A stretch of DNA of 36,996 nucleotides from Streptomyces durocortorensis (GCF_016901035.1 NZ_JAFEUF010000014.1:30394-67389); one strand, 5' to 3'; positions 8,324 through 15,806 are shown, counted from the stretch's first letter. Notes: a model not told the origin generated them from the letters alone. Program-made: numbers and translations.

Positions 8324-8421
8324 GAGCGGGTGGCAACGGGGCTGTGGTGGTCGAGCGAGTGGCTACCGGGGCTGTGGTGGCCGACGGGTGGCTAGGGGGC
8401 TTTTGGTGGCCGAGCGAGTGG
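8324..8421. repeat. 29-30 bp tandem repeat between ureF and ureG
   Basis: Three full units (8324-8352, 8353-8382, 8383-8411) and a partial fourth begin with GAGCGAGTGGC-like sequence and end with TGTGGTGGCC-like sequence. They fill the ureF-ureG gap up to the ureF stop codon. On the coding (minus) strand the unit is C-rich. No coding potential is apparent. Confidence 0.8.
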
Positions 8422-9084
8422 TCACGAGGCGAAGAGGCGGACCGGCCAGGCGGCGTGGGCCTCGGCCGTGATGTCGAGGAGCGGGGCCGAGGCGGCGGGC
8501 AGGGCGTCGATCTGCTGCCGGGCGGCCTCGGCGGCCTGTTCGGCGACCCGGTCCAGCTCGGGGGCGAGCCGGGCGAGTACGGCGGTGGCGTGGAAGGGGT
8601 CGAGGGAGAGGAGCCGGACGACGGCCGTGGCGGGGCCGCTGACGGTCTCGTACGCCACACAGTGCGCGGCGTCCTCGGGGCCGAGGCCCGCCGATCGCGC
8701 GGTGAGTCCGAGGACGACGGGCTGGTGGGCGCCGCGTGGCCGGGCCCGGGCGAGCGCGTCCAGGTCGGGGCCGGGCCAGGTGGCGCGGGCGGCCCGCATC
8801 ATCTGGCGGCCCAGTTTGCGGGCGGTGGCCCGCAGGGCGGGTGAGGGCGTCCGGGCGTCGGCGGCCTCGTCGAGGGCGAGCGGGTCCAGGCCGTGGGGGG
8901 CCGCCGCGACGAGGGCGGCGGCGGTGAAACCCGCGGTGTGCAGGCGGCCCCGGCAGAAGGCTGCGAGGGAGTCGGCATCCCGGATCCGCCCTTCGGCGAC
9001 GGCCGGTTCGGCGCCACCGGAGTGGGCGTGGCCGCCGGCGGGGAACCGGCCGTCGGCGAGGACGAGGAGAGCTGCGCGTGACAT
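8422..9084 (-). CDS. ureF: Urease accessory protein UreF
   Basis: UreF bridges UreD and UreG in the nickel-loading complex and gates the UreG GTPase. The 220-residue product starts MSRAALLVLADGRFPAGGHAHSGG, matching the family's opening L-L-x-x-D-x-R-F-P-x-G-x-x-x-H-S-G-G motif, and is otherwise an all-alpha, Ala-rich protein. An in-frame extension to 9210 runs into ureC and is rejected. The ATG lies 19 bp after the ureC stop. Length is usual for actinobacteria. Confidence 0.93.
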   Translation of the reverse strand: MSRAALLVLADGRFPAGGHAHSGGAEPAVAEGRIRDADSLAAFCRGRLHTAGFTAAALVAAAPHGLDPLALDEAADARTPSPALRATARKLGRQMMRAARATWPGPDLDALARARPRGAHQPVVLGLTARSAGLGPEDAAHCVAYETVSGPATAVVRLLSLDPFHATAVLARLAPELDRVAEQAAEAARQQIDALPAASAPLLDITAEAHAAWPVRLFAS

Positions 9085-9103
9085 GGCTGTGGTCCGCCGG
9101 CTC

Positions 9104-10825
9104 TCAGAAGAGGAAGTAGCGCTGGGCCATGGGCAGTTCCGCCGCAGGGGCCGGTTCGACCGGGTCGCCGTCGATGGTGACGGCGAAGCTGTCGGGGTCG
9201 ACCTCCACACGGGGCACGGCGTCGTTCTCCCGCATGTCCGCCTTGGTGACCCCCCGGGTGCTGGTGATCGGCGTGAACCGCTTCTCCAGGGCGAGCCGCT
9301 CGGGCAGCCCGTCCTCGATCGCGGCGGCGGAGACGAAGTTGAACGAGCCGCGCGCGGCCGCCCTGCCGAGCGCGCCGAACATCGGGCGGGGCATCACCGG
9401 CTGGGGCGTCGGGATGGAGGCGTTGGCGTCGCCCATCTGCGCGTACGCGATCTGGCCGCCCTTGATGACGGTCTGCGGCTTCACGCCGAAGAACGCCGGA
9501 TCCCAGAGCACCAGGTCGGCGAGCTTGCCGGTCTCCACGGAGCCGATCTCGCTGCCCATGCCTTGGGCCACCGCCGGGTTGATGGTGTATTTGGCGACAT
9601 AGCGACGAACCCGGTGGTTGTCGGCCCGGCCGTCCCCGGGCAGGGCTCCGCGCCGCTTCTTCATCACATGGGCGGTCTGCCAGGTCCGCAGGATCACCTC
9701 GCCGATCCGTCCCATGGCCTGGGAGTCCGAGGAGATGATCGAGATGGCGCCGAGGTCATGGAGGATGTCCTCGGCCGCGATGGTGGAGGGCCGGATCCGG
9801 GACTCGGCGAACGCCAGGTCCTCGGGGACTGCGGGGTTGAGGTGGTGGCAGACCATCAGCATGTCGAGGTGTTCCTCGATGGTGTTGACGGTGTGCGGCC
9901 GGGTCGGGTTGGTCGAGCTGGGCAGGACGTACGGCTCGGAGACCACGCTGATGATGTCGGGCGCGTGCCCGCCGCCCGCCCCCTCGGTGTGGTAAGCGTG
10001 AATCGTGCGGCCGGCGATGGCGGCGAGGGTGTCGGCGACGAACCCGGCCTCGTTGAGGGTGTCCGTGTGGATGGCGAGCTGCGCGCCGGTCTGCTCGCAG
10101 ACGGTGAGGCAGGCGTCGATGACGGCGGGGGTCGCGCCCCAGTCCTCGTGGATCTTGAATCCCAGGGCTCCGCCGCGCAGTTGGCTGTGCATGGCGTCCT
10201 GCGACATCGTGTTGCCCTTGCCGAGCAGCCCGATGTTGACGGGGAAGGTCTCCAGCGCCTCGAACATCCGGGCCAGGTGCCAGGGGCCCGGGGTGATGGT
10301 GGTGGCCTTGGTCCCTTCGGCCGGGCCCGTGCCGCCGCCGACGAGGGTGGTGATGCCGCTGGAGAGCGCCTGGTCGATCAGGGTGGGCGAGATGAAGTGG
10401 ACATGGGCGTCGACGGCCCCGGCCGTGAGCAGCTTCCCGTTGCCCGCGATGACCTCGGTCTCCGGGCCGATCACCAGGTCGGGGTGGACGCCGTCCATGG
10501 TGTCCGGGTTGCCGGCCTTGCCGATGCCGGTGATCCGGCCGTCCCGGATGCCGATGTCAGCCTTGACGATGCCCCAGTGGTCGATGACGACAGCCCCGGT
10601 GATGACGGTGTCGGGCGCACCCTCGGCGCGCGTGGTGCGGGCCTGGCCCATCGATTCCCGGATCACCTTGCCGCCGCCGAACACCGCCTCGTCGCCCGCG
10701 TGTCCGGGGCCGCCGGAGCGGTCCTCCTCGATCTCCACGAGCAGATCGGTGTCGGCGAGGCGGATCCGGTCGCCGGTCGTGGGCCCGAACAGGTCGGCGT
10801 ACACGGCTCGTTCGAGTTCAGGCAT
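9104..10825 (-). CDS. ureC: Urease alpha subunit (catalytic)
   Basis: This is the catalytic subunit that hydrolyses urea to ammonia and carbamate at a di-nickel site in the cytoplasm. All ligands are present with a uniform +7 offset from the Klebsiella numbering: His141 and His143 (DAHVH), carbamylated Lys224 (GFKIHEDWG), His253 (AIHTDT), His279 ([10 protein letters not shown]) and Asp367 (SSDSQ). The mobile-flap catalytic His327 is in VCHHLN. At 573 residues it is full length. The start overlaps the ureB stop by eight bases. It is predicted to be active once nickel is loaded by UreD, F and G. Confidence 0.98.
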   Translation of the reverse strand: MPELERAVYADLFGPTTGDRIRLADTDLLVEIEEDRSGGPGHAGDEAVFGGGKVIRESMGQARTTRAEGAPDTVITGAVVIDHWGIVKADIGIRDGRITGIGKAGNPDTMDGVHPDLVIGPETEVIAGNGKLLTAGAVDAHVHFISPTLIDQALSSGITTLVGGGTGPAEGTKATTITPGPWHLARMFEALETFPVNIGLLGKGNTMSQDAMHSQLRGGALGFKIHEDWGATPAVIDACLTVCEQTGAQLAIHTDTLNEAGFVADTLAAIAGRTIHAYHTEGAGGGHAPDIISVVSEPYVLPSSTNPTRPHTVNTIEEHLDMLMVCHHLNPAVPEDLAFAESRIRPSTIAAEDILHDLGAISIISSDSQAMGRIGEVILRTWQTAHVMKKRRGALPGDGRADNHRVRRYVAKYTINPAVAQGMGSEIGSVETGKLADLVLWDPAFFGVKPQTVIKGGQIAYAQMGDANASIPTPQPVMPRPMFGALGRAAARGSFNFVSAAAIEDGLPERLALEKRFTPITSTRGVTKADMRENDAVPRVEVDPDSFAVTIDGDPVEPAPAAELPMAQRYFLF

Positions 10826-11129
10826 CGAGGGGACCTCCGGTTTCGCCGCGCAGGCCGGGGACGACGCGGCGGCCGGCGAGGGGGACGAGTTCGACGTCGG
10901 CGGGGATGCCGGGTTCGAAGCGGACCGCCGTGCCGGCCGCGATGTTCAGCCGCAGACCGTGGGCGGCGGCGCGGTCGAAGCGCAGTCCGGGATTGGCCTC
11001 GGCGAAGTGGTAGTGGGAGCCCACCTGGACGGGGCGGTCGGCGGCGTTGAGGACGGTGAGGCGGGTGACCGCCCGCCCCTCGTTGAGGGGGATGCTCCCG
11101 TCCCCGTACAGGATCTCTCCGGGAATCAT
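10818..11129 (-). CDS. ureB: Urease beta subunit
   Basis: This is the 103-residue structural beta subunit, which packs between gamma and alpha subunits in the urease trimer. It begins [19 protein letters not shown] and contains [20 protein letters not shown], both near-invariant in UreB. The protein is separate from UreA, as in most bacteria (Helicobacter fuses them). It starts 13 bp after ureA and overlaps ureC. Confidence 0.97.
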   Translation of the reverse strand: MIPGEILYGDGSIPLNEGRAVTRLTVLNAADRPVQVGSHYHFAEANPGLRFDRAAAHGLRLNIAAGTAVRFEPGIPADVELVPLAGRRVVPGLRGETGGPLDA

Positions 11130-11142
11130 CGGCGCTCCCCCG

Positions 11143-11445
11143 TCAGACGATCGGGTCGTGGACGGTGACGAGCTTGGTGCCGTCGGGGAAGGTGGCTTCG
11201 ACCTGGACGTCGTGGAGCATCTCGGGGATGCCGTCCATGACGTCGTCCCGGGTGAGCACCTTCCGCCCCGACGCCATGAGTTCGGCGACGGTGCGGCCGT
11301 CCCGGGCGCCTTCGAGGAGATGAGCGGTGATCAGGGCGACGGCCTCGGGGTGATTGAGCTTCAGCCCGCGTGCACGGCGCTTCTCCGCCACGTCGGCGGC
11401 CACATGGATGAGCAGACGCTCCTGCTCGTGCGGGGTCAGTTGCAC
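11143..11445 (-). CDS. ureA: Urease gamma subunit
   Basis: This 100-residue gamma subunit begins [20 protein letters not shown] and contains [10 protein letters not shown] and [22 protein letters not shown], which are diagnostic. It is the first gene of ureABCFGD. The upstream DNA holds a candidate promoter, an inverted repeat over it and a GlnR-box-like sequence, so nitrogen control is likely (GlnR is reported to bind ahead of ureA in S. coelicolor). Confidence 0.97.
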   Translation of the reverse strand: MQLTPHEQERLLIHVAADVAEKRRARGLKLNHPEAVALITAHLLEGARDGRTVAELMASGRKVLTRDDVMDGIPEMLHDVQVEATFPDGTKLVTVHDPIV

Positions 11446-11494
11446 GCTTCCACCTCATCGTCTTCCGCCCGGCTCCGGCTCCGGACGCAGCGGG

Positions 11495-11523
11495 ACCTTA
11501 TCCCCGTTCAACAACTCGTTGAA
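11495..11523 (-). promoter_or_regulatory. Candidate promoter for ureABCFGD
   Basis: On the minus strand TTCAAC (11518-11523) and TAAGGT (11495-11500) are separated by 17 nt, a reasonable match to the vegetative Streptomyces promoter. Its -10 lies 49 bp before the ureA start. The inverted repeat 11503-11527 covers its -35 and spacer. Confidence 0.4.
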
Positions 11524-11527
11524 CGGG
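11503..11527. promoter_or_regulatory. Inverted repeat upstream of ureA (possible operator)
   Basis: Perfect 10-bp arms CCCGTTCAAC and GTTGAACGGG are separated by five bases. The repeat lies across the predicted promoter, which suits a repressor site better than a terminator. The adjacent TetR gene ends 55 bp away; whether it binds here is unknown. Confidence 0.45.
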
Positions 11528-11568
11528 AACGGCACTCTCGCGACCAGGCATTGCACGTTAGAGCGGAA

Positions 11569-11587
11569 GTTTTTCCATTGCGTTAAC
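11569..11587 (-). promoter_or_regulatory. GlnR-box-like sequence upstream of ureA
   Basis: Read on the minus strand it contains TTAAC, six bases, then GAAAA, close to one half of the GlnR consensus (gTnAC-n6-GaAAc). It overlaps the last codon of the tetR gene and is about 120 bp upstream of ureA. The second half-box is not convincing. Confidence 0.35.
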
Positions 11588-12203
11588 TGATCTTTTGCGG
11601 GGTGATGGACATCAGACCGCGCAACCCGTCCTCCAGCACCTCGGTGCGTACGTCCCCGAAGAGCGCTTCCTGCACGATGAAGCCCTGCGCCGTCGCGATC
11701 ATCGTTCGCGCCACATGGTCGCCGGGCACGTCACTGCTCAGGATCCCGGCGGAGCGGTAGGCGTCGACGAGATTCCCCCAGGCGACGCGCATGATGGCGT
11801 ACCCCTCGCCGAGAAGTGCGGCGAGCCGCTCGTCGCGCAGCGTCTCGGACCAGAGCTGGACCACGAGCGCGGCGAACACACGGCGCTCCAGCCCGTGCAC
11901 CTGACCCGAGAGCACCCCGCCGAGCACCCGGCTGAGCAGCGCGTCCGGGGTGGGCGGCGGCGTCATGCGGGCGGCCTCCTCGAACGCGCCGCGAATGACG
12001 GCGAAGGTCTCCTCGGTGATGGCCGCGATGATGTCCTCCTTGCCGGCGAAGTAGCGGTAGACCGCTCCGGCGGACAGCCCCACCTCCTTGAGGACGTCCT
12101 GCATGGACGTGGCATGGAATCCGTTGCGGGCGAAGCAGCGCGCCGCACCGTCGAGGATCTGACGGCGCCGGGCGTCGAGGTGTTCCTGGGATACGCGAGC
12201 CAT
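11583..12203 (-). CDS. TetR/AcrR family transcriptional regulator
   Basis: The 206-residue protein has an N-terminal TetR DNA-binding domain: RRRQILDGAARCFARNGF, then the helix-turn-helix TSMQDVLKEVGLSAGAVYRYFAGKED with the usual Y-x-Y-F-x-x-K ending. The remaining all-alpha part would bind a ligand and form the dimer. It is divergent from a membrane-protein gene, and two direct repeats lie in the shared 125-bp region, so it most likely represses itself and that neighbour. A promoter ends 6 nt before its ATG and no SD is visible, so its mRNA may be leaderless. The ligand is unknown. Confidence 0.92.
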   Translation of the reverse strand: MARVSQEHLDARRRQILDGAARCFARNGFHATSMQDVLKEVGLSAGAVYRYFAGKEDIIAAITEETFAVIRGAFEEAARMTPPPTPDALLSRVLGGVLSGQVHGLERRVFAALVVQLWSETLRDERLAALLGEGYAIMRVAWGNLVDAYRSAGILSSDVPGDHVARTMIATAQGFIVQEALFGDVRTEVLEDGLRGLMSITPQKIS

Positions 12204-12209
12204 GGCATC

Positions 12210-12238
12210 AACCTAAAACGAACATTCCTTCTTGACAA
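12210..12238 (-). promoter_or_regulatory. tetR promoter, with opposed -35 for the divergent gene
   Basis: On the minus strand TTGTCA (12233-12238), 17 nt, then TAGGTT (12210-12215) make a good vegetative promoter ending 6 nt before the tetR ATG. On the plus strand TTGACA (12232-12237) overlaps it and can pair with GACAGT (12255-12260) to drive the membrane gene. Confidence 0.6.
12214..12233 (+). promoter_or_regulatory. Operator-like direct repeat, copy 1
   Basis: TAAAACGAAC followed by ATTCCTTCT. It lies in the spacer of the tetR promoter, where a bound repressor would block RNA polymerase. Copy 2 is 57 bp further on, in the same orientation. Confidence 0.55.
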
Positions 12239-12270
12239 TCGGACGAGGCGTGCCGACAGTGGGAGCATCG

Positions 12271-12290
12271 TAAAACGAACGATCCTTCTC
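12271..12290 (+). promoter_or_regulatory. Operator-like direct repeat, copy 2
   Basis: TAAAACGAAC followed by GATCCTTCT. It differs from copy 1 at only a few positions and lies just downstream of the predicted start point of the divergent membrane gene. A TetR dimer at both sites could repress both directions. Confidence 0.55.
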
Positions 12291-12328
12291 TTTGGATTTC
12301 CTGCCCGTCGCACGAATCGAGGCCTCCC

Positions 12329-13318
12329 ATGTCCACCGCACCCAACCGCCGCGCGGTGGCGGTGATCCTGCTGGTCCCCCTGATGGTGACCCTCGCCCTC
12401 TGGGCCTTCGCCTGGCCCGCCGCCCGGATCGCCCCGCGCGACCTGCCTGTCGGGGTGGCGGGCGCCGCGCCGGCCGCCCAGCAGCTGGAGCAGCGGTTCG
12501 AGCAGCGCGGCGGCGCCTTCGAGGTGCACCGCTACGACGACGAGGCCGCCGCCCGCACCGCGATCGAGGACCGGGTCGTATACGGAGCCGTCGTCGCCAC
12601 CCCGCAGGGGCCGCACCTGCTCACCGCGTCGGCGGCGAGCCCCGTCGTCTCGCAGCTGCTGCGCGAGGCGGTGACCGCGTCCGTCCCGAAGGGCACTCCG
12701 GTCGAGGTCACCGATGTGGTGGCCGCGCCGCCCGGCGACCCCCGCGGCAGCGCGCTCGGGGCGAGCGTCCTGCCGCTGGCCCTGGCGGGCATGGCGGCCG
12801 GAGCCGTCGTCACCCTGACGGGTCTGCGCGGCGCGCGCGGCGCGTTGACCCTGCTCGCGGCGGCCGCACTGGTGGGGCTCGCCGCCACGGCCGTGACGCA
12901 CAGCTGGCTCGGTGTGATCGCGGGCGACTGGTGGACGGAGGCGGGCGCGCTCGCGCTCACCGTGCTGGCCATCGGTTCGGCGGTGGCGGGGCTCGGCGCC
13001 CTGTTCGGGTCGCGCGGCATCGGGCTCGGCGCCCTGCTGATGGTCCTGCTGGGCAACTCCTTCTCCGGCGTCACCAGCGCACCGCAGCTGCTGCCCGAGC
13101 CCGTCGGGGCGATCGGCCAGTGGCTCCCGCCGGGCGCGGGCGGCTCGCTGCTCCGCTCGGTCGCCTTCTTCGACGGGAGCGCGGCGGGCGGAGCCGTATG
13201 GACGCTGTCGCTGTGGTCCGCGCTCGGACTGGCGGCCGTGCTGCTCGCACGGAGGGCACCGAAGCCCGCCGAGCCGACGCCCCCCCCCCCCGACCGGGAG
13301 CCGTCCCTGACCGGCTGA
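12329..13318 (+). CDS. ABC-2-like (YhgE/Pip-type) integral membrane protein
   Basis: The 329-residue protein has one N-terminal membrane helix (about 9-31), an extracytoplasmic domain of roughly 100 residues (AAPAAQQLEQRFEQRGGAFEV onward), and four or five helices from about 145 to 305, the layout of ABC-2 permease-like and YhgE-type proteins. No ATPase gene is adjacent. It is divergent from, and probably controlled by, the TetR gene, a pattern usual for drug or lipid exporters; the substrate is unknown. ATG follows GAGG. The 3' end crosses a run of 11 C (13280-13290), so the last dozen residues depend on that run being read correctly. Confidence 0.75.
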   Translation: MSTAPNRRAVAVILLVPLMVTLALWAFAWPAARIAPRDLPVGVAGAAPAAQQLEQRFEQRGGAFEVHRYDDEAAARTAIEDRVVYGAVVATPQGPHLLTASAASPVVSQLLREAVTASVPKGTPVEVTDVVAAPPGDPRGSALGASVLPLALAGMAAGAVVTLTGLRGARGALTLLAAAALVGLAATAVTHSWLGVIAGDWWTEAGALALTVLAIGSAVAGLGALFGSRGIGLGALLMVLLGNSFSGVTSAPQLLPEPVGAIGQWLPPGAGGSLLRSVAFFDGSAAGGAVWTLSLWSALGLAAVLLARRAPKPAEPTPPPPDREPSLTG

Positions 13319-13334
13319 GCAAAGGATCCGGACA

Positions 13335-13380
13335 CGCAAAGCCGGGTGCCCCTACTCACGGAGGGGCACCCGGCTTTGCG
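13335..13380. terminator. Bidirectional hairpin terminator
   Basis: Perfect 19-bp arms (13335-13353 and 13362-13380) enclose an 8-nt loop. It stands between two convergent genes, the membrane protein and the antitoxin, and would end both transcripts. Confidence 0.85.
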
Positions 13381-13412
13381 CTGTCGCGGTAAGGCCCGGT
13401 CCGGTCGGGGCG

Positions 13413-13727
13413 TCAGGCGTTCCGGTCGCCGCCGCCGCCGCCGTCGCCGTCGTGCGGGCGGTGCTCGGCGGCGATGCCGAACCTGCGCCGTTCGCCCTGA
13501 GCGGATGGCGCGGAGCCGATCGAGGAGACCGAGCTGATCACCTGCTCCTCGGCAGCCGCCTCATCCGCTTCGAGCCGTTGCAGGTCAGCAGCGGAAACCA
13601 GCGCGATGAGCGGCTTGCCGTGCCGCGTCACCACGACGCGTTCACCGCCGTAGACAACGCGGTTGATCAGTTCGGCGAGCTCCGCCCGTGCTTGCGTCAC
13701 CGGAATCTCGTAGGCCATAGTCCCCAT
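13413..13727 (-). CDS. YefM/Phd-family antitoxin, without adjacent toxin
   Basis: The 104-residue product has the YefM/Phd N-terminal DNA-binding domain: [20 protein letters not shown], then [19 protein letters not shown], the canonical R-H-G-K-P block. The C-terminal half (after about residue 60) is where such antitoxins wrap their toxin; here it is Glu-rich, then Ser/Gly/Asp-rich and looks disordered. No YoeB, Doc or other toxin gene follows; only the terminator does. The ATG at 13727 has GAAGG five bases upstream; ATG 13718 is an alternative. The gene is divergent from a clpP paralogue, and two TGTAC boxes lie between them. Confidence 0.82.
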   Translation of the reverse strand: MGTMAYEIPVTQARAELAELINRVVYGGERVVVTRHGKPLIALVSAADLQRLEADEAAAEEQVISSVSSIGSAPSAQGERRRFGIAAEHRPHDGDGGGGGDRNA

Positions 13728-13737
13728 CATAACCTTC

Positions 13738-13752
13738 TGTACGTCCTGTACA
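13738..13752. promoter_or_regulatory. Candidate YefM operator (two TGTAC boxes)
   Basis: TGTACG (13738-13743) and TGTACA (13747-13752) stand 9 bp apart. YefM antitoxins are known to recognise palindromes with a TGTACA core, so these boxes in the 76-bp gap fit autoregulation and could also affect the divergent clpP paralogue. Confidence 0.5.
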
Positions 13753-13803
13753 TTTTTTACGGATGAGCAGACGGATGGTCAGCTCCAGGAGAGAGGCACC
13801 GCC

Positions 13804-14409
13804 ATGATCCGCCCCGCCGCCCGTTACGTCCTGCCGGAGTTCACCGAGCGCACCGCGACCGGAACCCGGACTCTGGACCCGTACTCCAAGCTGCTGTCCG
13901 AGCGGATCGTCTTCCTCGGGAGCCCGATCGACGACACCGCCGCGAGCGACCTCATCGCCCAGCTCATGTATCTGGAGCACGCCGATCCGGACCGGCCCCT
14001 GTCGCTCTACATCAACTCCCCCGGCGGTACGTTCCAGGCGATGGCGGCGGTCTACGACACGATGCGGTACCTGACCTGCGAGGTGGAGACCTTCTGCCTG
14101 GGACAGGCGGGCTCCTACGCGGCGGCCCTGCTGGCGGCCGGGGCGAAGGGGCGTCGACATGCACTGCCCGGCGCGCGGGTAGTCATTCAGCAGCCCGCAC
14201 TGGAGGAGCCGATGCGGGGCCAGCCGTCCGACCTGGAGATCCACGCGCGCGAACTGGTGCGCACCCGCGAGATGTTCGCGGCCATGCTGGTCCGGCACAC
14301 GGGGCGGACCGCGGAGCAGATCACCGCCGACATCGAGCGCGACACCATCCTCGACGCCAAGGCCGCCCTCGACTACGGGCTGGTCGACCACGTCGTGGAG
14401 AACCGCTGA
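13804..14409 (+). CDS. ClpP paralogue with Gln in place of the catalytic His
   Basis: This 201-residue protein has the full ClpP fold: LYINSPGG (68-75), the nucleophile region [11 protein letters not shown] (Ser104), and the Asp of ERDTILDA (Asp180). The position of the catalytic His, normally in I-H-Q-P, is Gln129 (VVIQQP; codon CAG at 14188-14190), so the triad is Ser-Gln-Asp. It could be a structural or regulatory ring subunit that joins an active ClpP, or weakly active. The N-terminus ([20 protein letters not shown]) resembles the Streptomyces ClpP3-type paralogues, not ClpP1/2. A GGAGAG SD precedes ATG. No Clp ATPase is nearby. A 101-aa gene follows on the same strand after 52 bp. Confidence 0.88.
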   Translation: MIRPAARYVLPEFTERTATGTRTLDPYSKLLSERIVFLGSPIDDTAASDLIAQLMYLEHADPDRPLSLYINSPGGTFQAMAAVYDTMRYLTCEVETFCLGQAGSYAAALLAAGAKGRRHALPGARVVIQQPALEEPMRGQPSDLEIHARELVRTREMFAAMLVRHTGRTAEQITADIERDTILDAKAALDYGLVDHVVENR

Positions 14410-14461
14410 CCGATCCGGCCGCCGTACGACCGGCCGCCGAACGACGCGAGGTGAAACGCCG

Positions 14462-14767
14462 ATGGAGCCAACCGAGTTCCCGCCCCTGCCCGCACTGACC
14501 CGGGCCGAGGGCGAGTTCGTCGACTGCTATCTGGCCGTGCTCGACCAGGTGGGCCGGATCAACCCCCCCCACGGCGGCGACACCTACAGCGCACTGCGGG
14601 CCGCCCAGGCCCTGGCCTCCGGGGCGGCGGCCCTGCGCGACGCCTTGGCCCTGATGCACGAGCGCGGCGAGTCGCGGCTCCACGCCGCCACCCTGGCGCG
14701 GGCGCTGCGCGTCCTGGACGGGGAGCGGCGGGCGGGCCGGGTCGCGATGCCGCCGACGACGAACTGA
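14462..14767 (+). CDS. Small helical protein next to the ClpP paralogue (101 aa)
   Basis: I do not recognise this family. The product is a 101-residue, soluble, mostly alpha-helical protein (FVDCYLAVLDQVGRI, then YSALRAAQALASGAAALRDA and LHAATLARALRVLDGERRAG), without cysteine pairs, signal or membrane segment. The start ATG follows GAGGTG. It probably shares a transcript with the ClpP paralogue and could be an adaptor or a partner; that rests on position alone. Confidence 0.6.
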   Translation: MEPTEFPPLPALTRAEGEFVDCYLAVLDQVGRINPPHGGDTYSALRAAQALASGAAALRDALALMHERGESRLHAATLARALRVLDGERRAGRVAMPPTTN

Positions 14768-15153
14768 CCCGCTCCGCCTACCCGGAGAGCGCGACACGGG
14801 CGGGGCCGACAGCGCATTACGGGAGTTGACCGGGCGCCACGCCGCACGACACGCCCGGTCCCGTGATCGATTTGCCTCGCTCGTTCGGCGTAGGGGATCA
14901 CCCGCGCGAGCGACGGCTCAACTTGCGTTCGACGTCCGGCCCGTACTCGAAATGCACCCTTTCACCGCTGGTACGAGGGTGTGCGCCGGGCTCGTCGGCG
15001 GGCGCGAATCCAGCCTGTCCACCTGAATGGATCAGTGGTGAGGAGACTCACAAATCACCGTTTCAACTCGGAAATCCGGCACGGAGTGCGTCAAGATCCC
15101 TGGGACGACAAGCCCCCGCCACCGCGGCGGGGCGGTCCGGGCGGACGCCGAGT
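14768..15153. other. Intergenic region before the riboswitch
   Basis: No reading frame here looks like a gene. It contains scattered short GC repeats and, at its end, a hairpin whose 8-bp arms CCGGGCGG (15137-15144) and CCGCCCGG (15161-15168) overlap the 5' side of the riboswitch. A promoter for the NlpC/P60 gene must lie here, but I could not pick one out. Confidence 0.5.
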
Positions 15154-15320
15154 CCTGCCGCCGCCCGGATGACTGGTCGACAGAAGTGGATCGGCAGGAG
15201 TGGAGGACCCGAGCACAACGGGCCGACCGGGAGACCGGGAAGCCCTCGGGGTGAAGCCGCGTCAAGCGGCCGGGCAACTTCGCCAGCCCGAACCCGACAG
15301 GTCATCCTTCACAGGCGGCT
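15154..15320 (+). ncRNA. c-di-AMP riboswitch (ydaO/yuaA type)
   Basis: The conserved blocks of the c-di-AMP aptamer appear in order: GGAGGACCCGAGC (15203), CTCGGGGTGAAGCC (15245), CGGGCAACTTCGCCAGCCCG (15271-15290), and CCCGACAGGTCATCC followed by ACAGGCGGCTGACG (15293-15324). The 5' GCCGCC and 3' GGCGGC (15314-15319) can close the P1 stem. Streptomycetes carry this riboswitch ahead of resuscitation-promoting factors and NlpC/P60 hydrolases, as here. When c-di-AMP is high it usually switches the downstream cell-wall gene off. The SD of the next gene (GAAGG, 15324-15328) begins only four bases after P1. Confidence 0.88.
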
Positions 15321-15335
15321 GACGAAGGGTTGCGC

Positions 15336-15806
15336 ATGTCTGCGCAGGTTCATGTCCCGTCTCTGTTCGCCCGGTTCGGTACGGCTTCGGTGCTCACCCT
15401 GGCCGTGACGTCCACGATGCTGGCGCCCGGCATGGTGAGTGAAGCCGAGGCCGCCGCCCATTCGACGAAGGCTTTGAAGGTCGCCGCGTCGAAGAAGGGC
15501 GCTCCCTACAAATACGGAGCGGCCGGCCCCAGCCGCTTCGACTGTTCGGGCCTGACGGTCTACTCGTTCAAGAAGGCCGGCAAGAAGCTTCCCCGCACGG
15601 CACAGCAGCAGTACAACAAGACCCGCCATATCGGGAAGTCGCAGCGCAAACGCGGCGACCTCGTCTTCTTCCATTCGGGGCGCAGCGTCTACCACGTGGG
15701 CATCTACGCCGGGGCCGGGAAGATCTGGCACTCCCCCAAATCGGGGGACGTGGTGCGACTGGCGAAAATCTGGTCCAAGAGCGTCTGGTACGGACGGGTC
15801 CGCTGA
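15336..15806 (+). CDS. Secreted NlpC/P60 cell-wall peptidase
   Basis: This 156-residue cysteine peptidase should cut peptidoglycan stem peptides outside the cell. A signal peptide covers about residues 1-40 (hydrophobic TASVLTLAVTSTMLAPG, cleavage near AEA-AA). The NlpC/P60 domain has Cys70 (RFDCSGL), His120 (YHVGIYAG) and His132 (WHSPKSGDVV), with the Tyr of KYGAAGP before the Cys. It is a minimal form without SH3 or coiled-coil parts. ATG 15336 has GAAGG seven bases before it; a TTG six bases earlier is less likely. It is governed by the c-di-AMP riboswitch immediately upstream. Confidence 0.92.
   Translation: MSAQVHVPSLFARFGTASVLTLAVTSTMLAPGMVSEAEAAAHSTKALKVAASKKGAPYKYGAAGPSRFDCSGLTVYSFKKAGKKLPRTAQQQYNKTRHIGKSQRKRGDLVFFHSGRSVYHVGIYAGAGKIWHSPKSGDVVRLAKIWSKSVWYGRVR

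Noticed and set aside
8468..11050. An 860-codon plus-strand open frame across the urease genes
   Set aside because: It is antisense to ureF/C/B, whose active-site residues are complete. Its product is low-complexity Arg/Gly/Ala and has the usual GC-rich shadow-frame look.
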